Shown here in pieces: positions 38,723 through 47,982 of a stretch of DNA of 64,000 nt. The translations under genes and the position numbers were made by a program. The stretch's first letter is position 1. The number at the start of each line of letters is the position of its first letter. This DNA is from Myxococcales bacterium. Lineage in GTDB: Bacteria; Myxococcota_A; Polyangia; Polyangiales; Polyangiaceae. Where the stretch lies: the NCBI GenBank assembly GCA_004193285.1, contig SECP01000001.1, positions 248,001-312,000 on the forward strand, read 5' to 3'. Under the pieces are notes generated by a model. The model searched no databases and was not told the origin of the DNA. It saw only the letters and a list, made by a program, of their open reading frames with translations.

Positions 38723-39602
38723 CGATCGTCTCGAGCTGCCGGACTACCTCCACCACACCGAGGAGGTCTCCAAGCGCTTTGCGGAGATCCGCAAGCAGCC
38801 GGTGGTGATGAGCCTCTCTGCCGTGTCACGGCAGTTCGAGAGCGCGCAGGGCCCCGTCCTCGCGCTCAACAAGGTGAGCTTCGACGTGCGCAAGCGCGAG
38901 TTCATCAGCGTGATCGGGCCATCTGGCTGCGGTAAGTCCACGCTGATTCGGATCGTGGCGGGCCTGGAGACCTGCACCGGCGGGTCGATCACGATCGACG
39001 GCAAGGAAGTCGGCGAGCCCGCCGCGGACCGCGGCATGGTCTTTCAGGGGTACACGCTGTTCCCTTGGCTGAACGTGAAGCAAAACGTCATGTTCGGGCC
39101 GAAGATGAAGGGCATGCCGAAGGCCAAGGCCGAACGCACGGCCATGGATTGGCTGGACGTGGTCGACCTGACCAAGTTCGCCAACCACTACCCGGCGCAG
39201 CTCTCGGGCGGCATGAAGCAGCGCGTCGCCATCGCCCGGGCGCTGGCCAACGAACCCCGCATCCTGCTCATGGACGAGCCTTTTGGCGCGCTGGACGCGC
39301 AAACACGCGCGAGCATGCAGGCGCACTTGCTCAAGATCTGGGAAACGGTGGACGTGACCATCCTGTTCATCACCCACGACTTGGACGAGGCCATCTACTT
39401 GTCGGACCGCATCGTGGTCCTCGGAGCCCACCCGGGCCGCATCCTGGAGATCATCGACGTGCCGGTGGCGCGTGCGAGGACGGTGGACCAGTTCCTGTCC
39501 GGGCACTTCCTCGCGACGAAAAAACGGCTCGAGCAATTGATTCACCATCGTGAAACCTCCCCGAAACATGGCGCGGGCAAACTAGGTGTCGTTGCGGCCT
39601 AA
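38712..39602 (+). CDS. ABC transporter ATP-binding protein (NitT/TauT type)
   Basis: ATPase of the import system, 296 residues. Walker [10 protein letters not shown] (near residue 69), Q-loop [11 protein letters not shown], signature [15 protein letters not shown], Walker [13 protein letters not shown] and switch His in FITHDLDEA are all intact. It starts 11 bp before the permease stop, with GGAGGAAGAA upstream. The stop lies 24 bp before the guanidine-II hairpins. Confidence 0.95.
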   Translation: MSVDDRLELPDYLHHTEEVSKRFAEIRKQPVVMSLSAVSRQFESAQGPVLALNKVSFDVRKREFISVIGPSGCGKSTLIRIVAGLETCTGGSITIDGKEVGEPAADRGMVFQGYTLFPWLNVKQNVMFGPKMKGMPKAKAERTAMDWLDVVDLTKFANHYPAQLSGGMKQRVAIARALANEPRILLMDEPFGALDAQTRASMQAHLLKIWETVDVTILFITHDLDEAIYLSDRIVVLGAHPGRILEIIDVPVARARTVDQFLSGHFLATKKRLEQLIHHRETSPKHGAGKLGVVAA

Positions 39603-39625
39603 ATCCGCGACAAATCACCAAGCCT

Positions 39626-39678
39626 GAGCCGGGACGACCCGGTTCGCGACGGGCCACAATGCCGGGACGACCCGGCAC
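39626..39678 (+). ncRNA. Guanidine-II riboswitch (mini-ykkC), two tandem ACGA hairpins
   Basis: Hairpin 1: core CCGGGACGACCCGG at 39630-39643, stem extended by G-U, A-U, G-C and U-G pairs to 39626-39647. Hairpin 2: GCCGGGACGACCCGGC at 39662-39677, plus a U-A pair. Both stems are CCGGG/CCCGG with the loop ACGA. Two tandem hairpins with ACGR loops are the diagnostic and nearly complete description of mini-ykkC RNAs, which bind guanidine. A third hairpin (CCGGT-CGGC-ACCGG at 39698-39711) and the Shine-Dalgarno sequence GAGGAGAAGG (about 39743) follow, before the DUF1989 gene at 39762. Control of translation or RNA stability of the degradation genes is inferred. Confidence 0.88.
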
Positions 39679-39761
39679 TGAAGTCCCTTCCAGGGTCCGG
39701 TCGGCACCGGGCGCGAGCGCTGCTCTACGTCGACCTTCCCTGTGAGGAGAAGGCACGACGA

Positions 39762-40481
39762 ATGAACGAGCTTATCCTGGAAGACGCGCTGCGCAGCGGG
39801 CAGATGTGGTCGCGGGTGCTGCAGCGCGGGCAAACCCTCAGGCTGACGGACGTAGAAGGCGGCGCGAGCGTCGCGGCGCTGTTCTACAACGCCGACGACA
39901 AGAGCGAGCGCTACAACATGCCGGACACGCTGAAGGCGCAGCACGTCGCGCGCCTCACCGCCGGCTTCGTCTTGTACTCGGACATGGGGCGGGTGCTCTG
40001 CTCGATCACGGAAGATAGCGTCGGCTGGCACGACGCGATCACGGGGCACGGCAACGCCAAGCACAACCTCGCCAAGTTCGGCGAGGGCACGTACCAGAAG
40101 CTCCGCAACGATTGGTACCGCAACACTCACGACAATTTCCTGGTCGAGCTCGGTAAGTACGACCTCGGCAAGCGAGACATCGTGGCCAACGTGAACTTCT
40201 TCGTGAAGGTCGTCGCGGATGAGCAGGGCGCGCTGTCCTTCGTGCCCAAGCATTCCCAGCCCGGCGGCTACGTTCAGCTCCGCGCCGAGATGAACACCTT
40301 GGTCGTGCTCTCGAACACGCCCCACCCGCTGGACCCGAGCACCACGTACGCTCCCAAGCCGGTCGCGATCGGCATTCGCAGCGGCGTGCCCGCGGGGAAG
40401 GACGACCCGTGCCGCCTTTCGCGTCCGGAGAATGGCCGCGGGTTCGAGCTCACCGAGAGCTACTTCGCGGGGAGGACCTGA
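39762..40481 (+). CDS. DUF1989 protein, urea-carboxylase-associated type 1; probable carboxyguanidine deiminase subunit
   Basis: A 239-residue DUF1989 protein. It shows [58 protein letters not shown] and [18 protein letters not shown], matching the UAAP1 pattern as I recall it. These paired DUF1989 proteins are established as the two-subunit carboxyguanidine deiminase (CgdA/CgdB) that works between guanidine carboxylase and allophanate hydrolase; which name fits which subunit I leave open. It is the first gene after the riboswitch. Confidence 0.85.
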   Translation: MNELILEDALRSGQMWSRVLQRGQTLRLTDVEGGASVAALFYNADDKSERYNMPDTLKAQHVARLTAGFVLYSDMGRVLCSITEDSVGWHDAITGHGNAKHNLAKFGEGTYQKLRNDWYRNTHDNFLVELGKYDLGKRDIVANVNFFVKVVADEQGALSFVPKHSQPGGYVQLRAEMNTLVVLSNTPHPLDPSTTYAPKPVAIGIRSGVPAGKDDPCRLSRPENGRGFELTESYFAGRT

Positions 40482-40482
40482 T

Positions 40483-41133
40483 ATGTCGCTCTTGGAAAGC
40501 AAGCTCCGACCCGAAGACGCGGTGTTCGACCAGGTCGTGCTCGCGGGGGATGGCTTCACCCACGTGGTGAAGAAAGGCCAAACCTGCCGCATCGTGGACA
40601 TGGAAGGAAACCAGGCGGCGGACACGTTGTTTTACGACGCGCACGACCCGAGCAACCGCTACAGCGCGGTAGATACCGTGCGCGAGCAGGGCAACATTTA
40701 CCTGACGACCGGCACGAAGCTGCTCTCCACGGAAGGAGACGTGCTGATGACGATCGTCGCGGACACCTGCGGTCGGCACGACACCTTGGGCGGCGCCTGC
40801 GCCGCCGAGTCCAACCAGGTGCGCTACGCGATCGACAAGAAGTACATGCACGCTTGCCGTGACACCTTCTTGCTCGTGGCCGCGTGCTGCACGAAGGACC
40901 TTTCGAAGCGGGACATCACCGCCAACGTGAACTTCTTCATGAACGTGCCGGTCACGCCGCAAGGCAAGCTCACGTTCGAAGACGGCGTCTCCGGTCCAGG
41001 GCGCTACGTGGAGCTGCAGGCGGAGCGCGACGTGCGCGTCCTCATCTCGAATTGCCCGCAGCTGAACAACCCTTGCAACGGCTACAACCCCACCCCGATC
41101 CGTGTCCTGATTTGGGACGGAGGTGCCGGCTGA
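40483..41133 (+). CDS. DUF1989 protein, urea-carboxylase-associated type 2; probable carboxyguanidine deiminase subunit
   Basis: A 216-residue paralogue of the preceding protein. It has [40 protein letters not shown], and [20 protein letters not shown]. The His/Cys/Asp-rich segments are candidate metal or catalytic residues. The ATG is two bases after the previous stop with GGAGG at good distance, which rejects an upstream ATG at 40432. The two subunits are probably made in equal amounts by coupling. Confidence 0.86.
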   Translation: MSLLESKLRPEDAVFDQVVLAGDGFTHVVKKGQTCRIVDMEGNQAADTLFYDAHDPSNRYSAVDTVREQGNIYLTTGTKLLSTEGDVLMTIVADTCGRHDTLGGACAAESNQVRYAIDKKYMHACRDTFLLVAACCTKDLSKRDITANVNFFMNVPVTPQGKLTFEDGVSGPGRYVELQAERDVRVLISNCPQLNNPCNGYNPTPIRVLIWDGGAG

Positions 41134-41197
41134 GCAAAGTCATCTGAAACCCATCCAGACCTCGCCAACTCTCAACTGAAAGCTACTCTTCATAACC

Positions 41198-41326
41198 CGA
41201 AGAATCCGGAAGCCCGAGGGCCCGGGCCAATCTTGGAGGATCAGGATTGAGCCCCTGGTTTGCCAACAACACTGAACCGGTGATGTCTACGAAGCGGTTC
41301 GGGTCCTCTGGCTTCCTGATTCTTCG
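41198..41326 (+). other. Structured leader before the carboxylase gene (long closing inverted repeat)
   Basis: CGAAGAATCCGGAAGCC (41198-41214) pairs with GGCTTCCTGATTCTTCG (41310-41326), 16 of 17 bases complementary, and the pairing continues inward (GAGG with CCTC). Inside is a 6-bp hairpin, GAACCG (41274-41279) with CGGTTC (41295-41300). The 211-nt gap from 41134 to 41344 holds no gene. The element ends 18 nt before the carboxylase ATG, so it could block or expose its ribosome-binding region. It does not match the guanidine-I or -III consensus I know. Confidence 0.55.
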
Positions 41327-41344
41327 CGTTAAACGGCGCTCGCC

Positions 41345-44300
41345 ATGTTCGACACCGTTCTGATCGCCAATCGCGGCGAAATTGCTTGCCGCGTCATCCG
41401 CACCCTCAAACGCTTGGGGGTCCGCTCGGTCGCCGTCTATTCGGAGGCCGATCGTCACTCCAAGCACGTGCTCGACGCCGACGTGGCCGTTTGCGTCGGC
41501 CCGGCTGCGGCCAAACAGAGCTACCTCAACGTGGAGGCAGTCCTGGAGGCCGCGCGCAAGACGGGCGCGCAAGCCATTCACCCCGGCTACGGCTTCCTCA
41601 GCGAAAATACGCGCTTCGCGGAGGCCGCGGAGGCCCTCGGCATCGCGTTCGTGGGGCCGACCTCCGAGCAGATCTCGAAGTTCGGGCTGAAGCACACCGC
41701 GCGCGCGCTCGCCAAAGCCGCAGGCGTTCCGCTCCTGCCCGGCAGCGAGCTGCTCGCGAGCTTGGAGGAAGCGCAGACCGAAGCCGCTCGCATCGGCTTC
41801 CCGGTCATGCTCAAGAGCTCGGCCGGCGGCGGCGGCATCGGCATGTCGCTGTGCCGCAGCGCCGCGGAGCTCGCGAGCGCCTACGAGACGGTCAAGCGCC
41901 TGTCGCAGAACAACTTCGGCGACGCCAGCGTGTACCTGGAGCGATTCGTAGAACGAGCGCGCCACATCGAGGTCCAGCTGTTCGGGGACGGCAAGGGCGA
42001 CGTCATCGCTCTCGGCGAGCGGGACTGCTCGGCGCAGCGTCGCAATCAAAAGGTGATCGAAGAGACGCCGGCGCCCAACTTGGAGCCTTCGCTACGCCGC
42101 TCGCTGCACGAAGCGGCGGTGGTGCTCGGCAAGAGCGTCGGCTACCGCTCGGCGGGGACGGTGGAGTTCGTCTTCGACGCGGATCGCCGGGAATTCTATT
42201 TCTTGGAGGTCAACACGCGCCTGCAGGTCGAGCACGGCGTGACCGAGCTGGTGATGGGCGTGGACTTGGTGGAGTGGATGATCCGCACCGCCGCGGGTGA
42301 GCCGCCGGACCTGAGCCAGTACCGCGGTCGGGAGCCCCAAGGGCACGCGATCCAGGTCCGCGTCTACGCGGAGGATCCCGCGCGCGATTTCAAGCCGAGC
42401 TCCGGCTTGCTCACCGAGGTGAAGCTGCCGGACGCGCGGGTGGACACCTGGATCGAGACCGGCACGGAGGTCTCACCGTTTTACGATCCGCTGCTCGCCA
42501 AGATCATGGTGCACGGCGCGGATCGCACGCAAGCACTGGAGAAGCTCCGCACCGCGATCGACGAGACGCGCATCGGCGGCATCGAGACGAACCTGAGCTA
42601 CCTGGCTCGGCTCGCGGTGGACCCGGTGTTCGTCGCCGGCGAGACCATCACCGCTCACCTCAAGTCCGTGCGCTTCGCGACCGAGAGCATCGAAGTTCTC
42701 TCGCCGGGCACGTTCAGCATCGTCGTGGAGCATCCCGGCCGGCTCGGCTATTGGGACGTGGGCATTCCGCCTTCCGGTCCGATGGACGCCCTGGGCATGC
42801 AGCTCGCGAACCGGGTCGTGGGCAACGCCGCCGGCGCTCCGGGGCTCGAGCTCACGATGGTCGGCCCTACGCTGAAATTCGCGACGGACGCGGTCGTGGC
42901 GCTCGCGGGCGCGGCGATGAGCGCGAGTCTGGACGACGCGCCGGTGGCCGCTTTCGAGCCGATCTCGATCAAGGCCGGTCAAACGCTGAAGCTCGGCAGC
43001 ATCCCCGAGGCGGGCGCGCGCGCCTACCTGGCGGTTCGCGGCGGGTTGAACGTGCCGGAGTACCTCGGCAGCCGAACCACGTTCACGCTGGGCGGCTTCG
43101 GAGGCCACGGCGGCCGCGTGCTGCGGCGAGGCGATATCTTGCATCTGGGCAGCGCGGCCGCCAAAGACGAGCCGCGCGCGCTGGCTCCCTCGCTGCGGCC
43201 GAGCATCGGTCGCAGTTGGCAGCTCGGCGTGCTCTACGGCCCCCACGGCGCGCCCGACTTCTTCACCCCGAGCGACATCGAAACGCTGTACTCGAGCGAT
43301 TGGGAGGTGCACTACAACTCCAACCGCACCGGGGTGCGTTTGGTTGGCCCCAAGCCGGAGTGGGCGCGGCCGGACGGCGGCGAGGCCGGCCTCCACCCGT
43401 CGAACATTCACGACGTCGCTTACGCCATCGGCGCGATCGACTTCACCGGTGACATGCCGATCCTGCTCGGGCCAGACGGTCCGAGCCTGGGCGGCTTCGT
43501 GTGCCCCGGCGTGGTGGCGACGGCCGAGCTTTGGAAGATGGGCCAGCTGCGTCCGGGCGACAAAGTCCGGCTGGTGCCGCTCTCCGAGGAACAAGCCTGC
43601 GCCCTAGAATCAGCGCAGTTGCAGCTTATTGAGCGGCGCGAGGCAGAGCCAACCCCGCTGTTGGTGCAGGTGCCACCCAGTGGTGCGGTGTTGCTGGAGA
43701 GGCCGGAAACCCCGCAAAGAGTGCGAGTCGTCTACCGGCGCGCGGGGGACCGCTACTTGCTCGTGGAGTACGGACCGCTGGTGCTGGACCTGCGGCTGCG
43801 CTTCCGCGTCCACGCGCTGATGACCTGGCTCAAGGAAACGAAGCTCTCCGGCATCGTGGACCTCACGCCGGGCGTGCGCTCGTTGCAGATCCATTTCGAT
43901 CCGCACGTGCTCTCGTCGACGAAGCTGCGCGAAGCGCTGGAGCGCGCGGAAGAAGAGCTCGCCAGCATCGACGACGTAGCGGTACCAACCCGCACCGTGC
44001 ACCTCCCGCTCTCCTGGGACGACCCGCAAACTCAGCTGGCGATCCAGAAGTACACCACCTCGGTTCGGCCGGATGCGCCGTGGTGCCCGAGCAACATCGA
44101 GTTCATCCGCCGTATCAACGGCCTGGAATCGATTCAGGACGTCTACGACACGGTGTTCGGTGCAAGCTACCTGGTGCTCGGCTTGGGCGACGTTTACTTG
44201 GGCGCGCCCGTCGCCACCCCGGTGGATCCGAGGCACCGCCTCGTTACGACGAAGTACAACCCGGCGCGCACGTGGACGCCGGAGAACGCGGTCGGCATCG

Positions 44301-44953
44301 GCGGCGCCTACATGTGCATTTACGGCATGGAGGGGCCGGGCGGTTACCAGTTCGTCGGGCGTACCCTGCAGGTTTACAACCGCTTCCGCTCGACGCCGCA
44401 GTTTGCTCCCGGAACTCCCTGGCTCCTGCGCTTCTTCGACCAGATTCGTTTCTTCCCGATTTCGGCGGAGGAGCTGCTCGAGCAGCGTGAGGCCTTCCCG
44501 TACGGCAAGGTCGACATTCGCATCGAAGAGGGCACCTTCAAGCTGCGTGATTACGAGCGATTTCTCGCCGAAAATCAGACGTCCATCGGCTCGTTCAAGC
44601 AGCAGCAGCAAGCCGCATTCGAAGCCGAGCGTCAGCGCTGGATCGAAAACGGACAGCTCAGCTTCAGCAGTGACGCGCAGAGCGGAGCCGGCAGCGGGGC
44701 GGACGTTGCGGCCCTTCCGCCGGGCACGGAGCCGGTGGAGTCCCATGTCCCCGGTAGCGTGTGGAAGCTGGAGGTCAAAGCCGGTGAGCGCGTCAAACGC
44801 GGTCAAACTTTGCTAGTGGTCGAGTCGATGAAGATGGAAATCGCAGTCGAGTCCCCCGCGGACGGCGTGATCGTCGAGCTGCTGGTCGGAGAGGGGCGCG
44901 CGGTCGCTCCGGGCCAGCGCGTGGCGGTGCTACGCGGCGAGGCCGCGCCATGA
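41345..44953 (+). CDS. Biotin-dependent urea carboxylase-type enzyme (probable guanidine carboxylase)
   Basis: A 1202-residue single-chain enzyme. Residues 1-450 are a biotin carboxylase (ATP-grasp) with MFDTVLIANRGEIACRVIRT, the glycine-rich SSAGGGGIGMS loop, HIEVQLFGDGKG, and FLEVNTRLQVEHGVTE. Residues about 460-770 resemble the AHS2/KipA half of the carboxyltransferase, and about 790-1010 the AHS1/KipI half. Residues about 1120-1202 are a biotinyl domain with the lysine in ESMKME (K1163). The enzyme adds CO2 to guanidine (or urea), using ATP. The guanidine riboswitch and the paired DUF1989 genes argue for guanidine as preferred substrate. Its stop overlaps the allophanate hydrolase start (ATGA). 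Confidence 0.95.
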   Translation: MFDTVLIANRGEIACRVIRTLKRLGVRSVAVYSEADRHSKHVLDADVAVCVGPAAAKQSYLNVEAVLEAARKTGAQAIHPGYGFLSENTRFAEAAEALGIAFVGPTSEQISKFGLKHTARALAKAAGVPLLPGSELLASLEEAQTEAARIGFPVMLKSSAGGGGIGMSLCRSAAELASAYETVKRLSQNNFGDASVYLERFVERARHIEVQLFGDGKGDVIALGERDCSAQRRNQKVIEETPAPNLEPSLRRSLHEAAVVLGKSVGYRSAGTVEFVFDADRREFYFLEVNTRLQVEHGVTELVMGVDLVEWMIRTAAGEPPDLSQYRGREPQGHAIQVRVYAEDPARDFKPSSGLLTEVKLPDARVDTWIETGTEVSPFYDPLLAKIMVHGADRTQALEKLRTAIDETRIGGIETNLSYLARLAVDPVFVAGETITAHLKSVRFATESIEVLSPGTFSIVVEHPGRLGYWDVGIPPSGPMDALGMQLANRVVGNAAGAPGLELTMVGPTLKFATDAVVALAGAAMSASLDDAPVAAFEPISIKAGQTLKLGSIPEAGARAYLAVRGGLNVPEYLGSRTTFTLGGFGGHGGRVLRRGDILHLGSAAAKDEPRALAPSLRPSIGRSWQLGVLYGPHGAPDFFTPSDIETLYSSDWEVHYNSNRTGVRLVGPKPEWARPDGGEAGLHPSNIHDVAYAIGAIDFTGDMPILLGPDGPSLGGFVCPGVVATAELWKMGQLRPGDKVRLVPLSEEQACALESAQLQLIERREAEPTPLLVQVPPSGAVLLERPETPQRVRVVYRRAGDRYLLVEYGPLVLDLRLRFRVHALMTWLKETKLSGIVDLTPGVRSLQIHFDPHVLSSTKLREALERAEEELASIDDVAVPTRTVHLPLSWDDPQTQLAIQKYTTSVRPDAPWCPSNIEFIRRINGLESIQDVYDTVFGASYLVLGLGDVYLGAPVATPVDPRHRLVTTKYNPARTWTPENAVGIGGAYMCIYGMEGPGGYQFVGRTLQVYNRFRSTPQFAPGTPWLLRFFDQIRFFPISAEELLEQREAFPYGKVDIRIEEGTFKLRDYERFLAENQTSIGSFKQQQQAAFEAERQRWIENGQLSFSSDAQSGAGSGADVAALPPGTEPVESHVPGSVWKLEVKAGERVKRGQTLLVVESMKMEIAVESPADGVIVELLVGEGRAVAPGQRVAVLRGEAAP

Positions 44954-46677
44954 GCGAGTCCCTCGCCGAGCTGTCGGCAGCTTATCGCGAGGGGCGTCGG
45001 AACGCGGCGGAGGAGCTCTCGGCGTTGGTCCGCCGCATCGACTCCGCCGGTAACGAGCCGGTTTGGATCTCGCGCTTCAGTGAGCAGCAGGTGCTAGCCC
45101 AGCTGGAGGCGGCGGACACCGCGGGCCCGCTCTACGGTGTGCCTTTCGCGGTCAAAGACAACATCGACGTCGCGGGGCTGCCGACCACGGCTGCTTGCCC
45201 CGAGTTCTCCTACTTGCCCGCCCGCCACGCTCATGTGGTGGAGCGGCTCGTTCAAGCGGGCGCGATCGTGATCGGCAAGACGAACCTGGACCAGTTCGCC
45301 ACCGGTTTGGTCGGCACGCGCACGCCCTACGGCATCTGCAGCTCCGTCTTCGACGAGCGCTACGTCTCGGGCGGCTCCAGCTCCGGCTCGGCGGTGGCGG
45401 TGGCGAGCGGCTTGGTCGCGTTCTCGCTGGGCACGGACACCGCTGGCTCCGGCCGCATCCCCGCCGCCTTCAACGCGCTCGTCGGGCTGAAGCCTACCCG
45501 GGGCGTGCTCAGCACGCGCGGGGTGGTGCCGGCCTGTCGCTCGCTGGACTGCGTGTCGATCTTCGCGAAGACCCTTGCGGACGCGGAGTTGCTCTTCGAG
45601 CTCGGCGCCGGCTTCGACGCGGATGACTCCTTCTCGCGACCGCGCGAAGCGGTGAGCGCCTTGGGTGACGCGCGCCCACGCCTGGCCGTGCCTCGCGCCG
45701 AAGACTTGGAGTTCTTCGGCGACGACGAGAGCGCGGAGCTCTTTTTGGCCGCGGTCGAGCGCGCCAAGGGCCTGGGCGCGGAGATCGTGCGCTTCGATCT
45801 GGCGCCCTTTCGCGAAGCGGCGCTCCTGCTCTACGCGGGGCCGTGGGTCGCGGAGCGCACCACCACCGTCACGGAACTGCTCGCCCAAAAGCCGGAAGCC
45901 ATCCACCCCGTGGTGCGCGGCATCGTCGAGGGGGGACGCAAGTACAGCGCGGTGGACGCGTTCGAAGCCCAGTACCGCTTGGGTGAGCTGCGGCTCGCGG
46001 CCGCGCGCGTGCTGGCTGGATGTGACGCGCTGCTGCTCCCCACCGCGCCCACTCACTACACGATTCGAGAAGTCCTCGAGAACCCGCTCGAGCTCAACGC
46101 TCGCCTCGGTACGTACACGAACTTCGTCAACCTCCTGGATCTAGCCGCACTCGCCGTGCCGGCGGGGCGCAAGAAGTCGGGCTTGCCGTTCGGGATCACG
46201 TTCATGGCCCCCGCGTTCCACGACAGCCGGCTCCTGGAGCTTGGGCGCAGCTTCGTGGACGAGCCTGCTCTGAAGCCGCAGCCGGCCCACGAATGTGTTT
46301 GGCTGGCAGTGGCAGGCGCGCACCTGTCGGGGCAGCCGCTCAACCACGAGCTCACCTCGCGCGGAGCTCACCGCGTCCGCACGACGAAAACCGCGCCGGA
46401 GTACCGACTCTACGCGCTAGATACGGTGCCGCCCAAGCCGGGCCTGGTGCACGCGCCGGACGAATCCGCCCACGCGATCGAGGTCGAAATCTGGGAGCTC
46501 ACCCGTGAGGCGTTCGGCTCGTTCGTCGCGAACATCCCCGCACCGATGACGATCGGGATGACCAAGCTCTCGGACGGCTCGTTGGTCAAAGGCTTCTCCT
46601 GCGAGCCCCACGCGCTGCAGGGAGCGCGAGAGATCAGCCAGTTCGGCAGCTGGCGCGCCTTTCGCGCGAGCGCGTAA
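44950..46677 (+). CDS. atzF: Allophanate hydrolase (amidase signature family)
   Basis: A 575-residue amidase-signature enzyme that converts allophanate to ammonia and CO2, the last step of the pathway. The catalytic Lys is in PFAVKDNIDVAG, the cis-Ser in SGGSSSGSAVAVASG, and the nucleophile Ser in TDTAGSGRIPAAFN. A C-terminal domain of about 130 residues (residue 445 on, ECVWLAVAGAHLSGQPLN) is the accessory allophanate-hydrolase domain. Length is in the usual range. Gene order and overlap place it at the operon end. Confidence 0.94.
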   Translation: MSESLAELSAAYREGRRNAAEELSALVRRIDSAGNEPVWISRFSEQQVLAQLEAADTAGPLYGVPFAVKDNIDVAGLPTTAACPEFSYLPARHAHVVERLVQAGAIVIGKTNLDQFATGLVGTRTPYGICSSVFDERYVSGGSSSGSAVAVASGLVAFSLGTDTAGSGRIPAAFNALVGLKPTRGVLSTRGVVPACRSLDCVSIFAKTLADAELLFELGAGFDADDSFSRPREAVSALGDARPRLAVPRAEDLEFFGDDESAELFLAAVERAKGLGAEIVRFDLAPFREAALLLYAGPWVAERTTTVTELLAQKPEAIHPVVRGIVEGGRKYSAVDAFEAQYRLGELRLAAARVLAGCDALLLPTAPTHYTIREVLENPLELNARLGTYTNFVNLLDLAALAVPAGRKKSGLPFGITFMAPAFHDSRLLELGRSFVDEPALKPQPAHECVWLAVAGAHLSGQPLNHELTSRGAHRVRTTKTAPEYRLYALDTVPPKPGLVHAPDESAHAIEVEIWELTREAFGSFVANIPAPMTIGMTKLSDGSLVKGFSCEPHALQGAREISQFGSWRAFRASA

Positions 46678-46704
46678 ATTCGCAGTATCAGACCACTAGA
46701 TATA

Positions 46705-46859
46705 CCGAGACCAGCTCTCGGATCGTCAGCACCGGCAGCAGGAACTGCTGGAAAGCATTGAATAATGCTCTCCGGCAGGTACGGAATCAGCAGTTTCTAC
46801 TGTGGCGGCTGCGCGCGACTTGATGTAGCTATGAAACTGGTTCCAGGTTTTCGGACCTG
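46705..46859 (+). other. Cluster of four small hairpins between the guanidine operon and the GH6 cellulase gene
   Basis: CCGAGA-CCAGC-TCTCGG (46705-46721), CAGCAG-GAA-CTGCTG (46736-46750), AGCATT-GAAT-AATGCT (46754-46769) and CAGGT-TTTCGG-ACCTG (46844-46859) are all perfect stems. The first could end transcription of the operon, though no T-run follows. The others lie in the 211-bp leader of the cellulase gene. The region holds no gene. Confidence 0.5.
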
Positions 46860-46888
46860 TCGCGCGTATCACCCAGGAATTAGTTGCC

Positions 46889-47959
46889 ATGAGCCTGCTC
46901 CATCGGATCGGTCTGTTCTCGTGTCTCGCCCTGTCCATCGCCGCGTGCGGTGGCTCTCAGCAGGAAGCCTCCGCCCCTGCCGCTGACCCCGGCCCCTCCT
47001 CTTCACCGGCCAGCAGCGCCGCCAAGGAAGAGCCGCTGACGGAAGCCCCCAAGCCGCCCAAGGCGGAGGGCAACCCGTTCAAGAACATGAAGCTCTGGGT
47101 GGACCCGGACTCGCTCTCGATGCTGACCGCGAACTCGCTTCGCAAGAAGGATCCGGAGAAGGCGAAGATCCTCGACAAGATCGCGCAGCAGCCGCAGGCC
47201 CTGTGGGTCGGCCACTGGAACAAAGACGTCAAGCGTTACATGGAGTACATCATCGGCAAGACCAAGGCCGACGGCGCGGCTCCGATCTTCATCCTGTACA
47301 ACGTGCCGGGGCGCGACTGCGGCCAGCACTCCTCCGCGGGCGCGATCGAGACGGGTGACGAGTACCGTCGCTGGATCCGCAAGATCGCGGCTGGCGTCGG
47401 CCAGGAGAAGGTCGTGTTCGTGCTCGAGCCGGACGCGCTCGGCTTGCTCGACAAGAACGAGAACGGCGCGACGTGTTTGACGCCAGAGAAGCAGGAAGAA
47501 CGCCTCGCCATCATCTGGGACGCGGTCAAGGTCCTGCGCCAAAACCCGAACGCGGCCGTCTATCTGGACGCCGGTCACGCGCACTGGGCCCCCGCCGCGG
47601 TCATGGCCGACCGCCTGAAGCGCGCCGGCATCGAGGACGCGAACGGCTTTTCGCTCAACACCTCCAACTACGTTTGGGACAAGGAGAACATCCCGTACGG
47701 TCACGAGGTCTCCAAGCTCGTCGGGGGCGCTCCGTTCATCTTGGACACCAGCCGCAACGGCAACGGTCAAGATCCGAAGCTGCAGTGGTGCAACCCGCCG
47801 GGCCGCAAGATCGGCAAGCTGCCGACGACCGAGACGGGCGATCCGCTGATCCAGGCCTTCCTGTGGCTCAAGCGCCCCGGTGAGTCGGACGGTGAGTGCA
47901 ACGGTGGACCCAAGGCCGGCGCCTTCTGGCTGGACCAGGCCATCGACCTCGCCAAGTAA
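46889..47959 (+). CDS. Lipid-anchored GH6 family cellulase
   Basis: A 356-residue lipoprotein: signal with lipobox SIAAC (Cys20), Ala/Pro linker to about 60, then a GH6 catalytic domain. Family hallmarks are FILYNVPGRDCG (Asp143), VLEPDALGLL (catalytic acid Asp182), YLDAGHAHW, ILDTSRNGNG and the C-terminal WLKRPGESDGECNGG. It releases cellobiose or cleaves internally; exo versus endo cannot be told from sequence alone. AGGAA lies nine bases before the ATG. It is monocistronic, bounded downstream by a strong terminator. Confidence 0.94.
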   Translation: MSLLHRIGLFSCLALSIAACGGSQQEASAPAADPGPSSSPASSAAKEEPLTEAPKPPKAEGNPFKNMKLWVDPDSLSMLTANSLRKKDPEKAKILDKIAQQPQALWVGHWNKDVKRYMEYIIGKTKADGAAPIFILYNVPGRDCGQHSSAGAIETGDEYRRWIRKIAAGVGQEKVVFVLEPDALGLLDKNENGATCLTPEKQEERLAIIWDAVKVLRQNPNAAVYLDAGHAHWAPAAVMADRLKRAGIEDANGFSLNTSNYVWDKENIPYGHEVSKLVGGAPFILDTSRNGNGQDPKLQWCNPPGRKIGKLPTTETGDPLIQAFLWLKRPGESDGECNGGPKAGAFWLDQAIDLAK

Positions 47960-47982
47960 TCCTCCCAGGTATTGGCCCCAAG

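Noticed and set aside
41183-42049. A minus-strand frame covering the carboxylase leader
   Set aside because: It lies mainly antisense to the biotin carboxylase domain and shows no domain; the leader is better explained as RNA structure.
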